A stretch of 5,337 nucleotides of DNA from Clostridiales bacterium (GTDB taxonomy: Bacteria; Bacillota; Clostridia; Lachnospirales; WQUN01), in contig JAISRJ010000253.1 of NCBI GenBank assembly GCA_031273705.1, positions 1 through 5,337 on the forward strand, given 5' to 3'. Shown here one piece after another: positions 4,941-5,337 of the stretch. Each line of letters starts with the position of its first letter. The stretch's first letter is position 1. Both the position numbers and the translations under genes were made by a program. The notes under the pieces were generated by a model. That model saw nothing but the letters and a program-made list of their open reading frames with translations. It ran no database searches and was not told the DNA's origin.

Positions 4941-5337
4941 ATGAATGAAAGGGTGAAAAGGTTGTTGAACTTTAAGAAGCATTCGCGGATTATTATTATC
5001 ATTGCCGTTGTTGTATTGGTGGCGGTACTTATTGTATGTTGCGGGGAAAACAGGGACAACGGAGCAAACAATGTAAGCGTTGAGGCGTTTTTTGGCGATA
5101 TTGCTGTTCGCTATAACAGCAGTGTTTATGCTTACAATAATTTATTATCTGATTCTAATTTTACTCGAGGGGAACAACTTGGGGTTTTTAATGACGATAA
5201 AGACCTTAAACTCTATAAAATTAAAGGAGATAATGAGCATTTAATTAGAGAGCTTGACGTAATAATGGGTTCCTCTGATGTAATGGAGCGTGTTCCATTT
5301 AGTCCTATAACGCTCAGTGATATTGAGGCTGTGAAGG
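4941..5337 (+). CDS. M56 (BlaR1/MecR1-like) protein lacking its protease part, runs off the window
   Basis: The frame is open from ATG 4941 to the window end (132 codons, no stop). It starts MNERVKRLLNFKKHSR, then a membrane helix at about 17-34 (IIIIIAVVVLVAVLIVCC) and a polar outside region. Read upstream in the same frame, the codons from 4911 give GSPLTFGEGS joined to MNERVKRLLNFKK. In clostridial M56 peptidases the segment SPLAFGE...kxRIKxILxFKKP leads into the last membrane helix before the outer sensor domain, and this match is close. No HExxH zinc site or earlier helices exist upstream: the frame closes at a TAA at 4830-4832, inside the XRE gene. The gene is therefore probably a 5'-truncated copy (pseudogene) or a reduced one restarting at 4941, where GAGGG stands only 4 bp upstream. 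The outer part (36-132) does not show a penicillin-binding SxxK motif in what is visible. An alternative reading is a small lipoprotein-like or N-anchored protein, but LIVC is a poor lipobox. Confidence 0.6.
   Translation, partial: MNERVKRLLNFKKHSRIIIIIAVVVLVAVLIVCCGENRDNGANNVSVEAFFGDIAVRYNSSVYAYNNLLSDSNFTRGEQLGVFNDDKDLKLYKIKGDNEHLIRELDVIMGSSDVMERVPFSPITLSDIEAVK

Noticed and set aside
5030..5045. LIVCC at the end of the hydrophobic stretch as a lipoprotein signal
   Set aside because: The residue before the cysteine is V rather than G, A or S, and the segment fits an M56 membrane helix better.
4829..5071. Minus-strand open frame across the end of the XRE gene and the M56-like frame
   Set aside because: It is low in complexity, has no start signals, and is opposed by two plus-strand frames with recognisable motifs.

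Overview
The window reads as chromosomal or accessory DNA from a low-to-moderate G+C Gram-positive anaerobe of the Clostridia (Lachnospiraceae/Oscillospiraceae type). This rests on the strong GGAGG-type ribosome binding sites, AT-rich spacers, small ECF-like sigma factors with membrane partners, an XRE-type regulator fused to membrane helices, and an M56 (BlaR1/MecR1-like) C-terminal signature. All assignments come from reading motifs by eye; no database search was run.

Left part (1-1342): a complete ISL3-family insertion sequence, 1332 bp between 24-bp imperfect terminal inverted repeats (20 of 24 matching), with one transposase on the minus strand. The 8 bases after its right end finish in TA, and TA is all that is visible before its left end, so an 8-bp target duplication is possible but cut by the window edge. 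The element appears to have split a gene. Directly after it (1335-1481) lies an open frame encoding only the C-terminus of a membrane-anchored protein.

Middle part (1482-4164): two consecutive sigma/membrane-protein modules on the plus strand. Module 1 is an ECF-like sigma factor (1557-2093) overlapping a single-pass membrane protein with the topology of an anti-sigma factor (N-terminus inside, C-terminal domain outside; 2086-2889). Module 2 is a paralogous sigma factor (2993-3511) overlapping by ATGA a protein of opposite topology (signal peptide, outside domain, one membrane helix, 57-residue cytoplasmic tail; 3508-4164). The natural reading is signal-responsive transcription control: each membrane protein would sense something at the envelope and hold or release its sigma factor. 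The signal, the target promoters and any cross-talk are not visible. A 13-bp-stem hairpin (4245-4278) closes the region.

Right part (4279-5337): a spacer with a palindrome that could be an operator, an XRE-family DNA-binding protein with two C-terminal membrane helices (4394-4855), and then the start of a frame running off the window. That last frame begins with what in M56 metallopeptidases is the sequence leading into the last membrane helix, so it looks like a BlaR1/MecR1-type protein that has lost its N-terminal protease. The window thus shows two genes without their 5' parts (one by IS insertion, one by an unseen deletion) around an apparently intact pair of envelope-signalling sigma modules.
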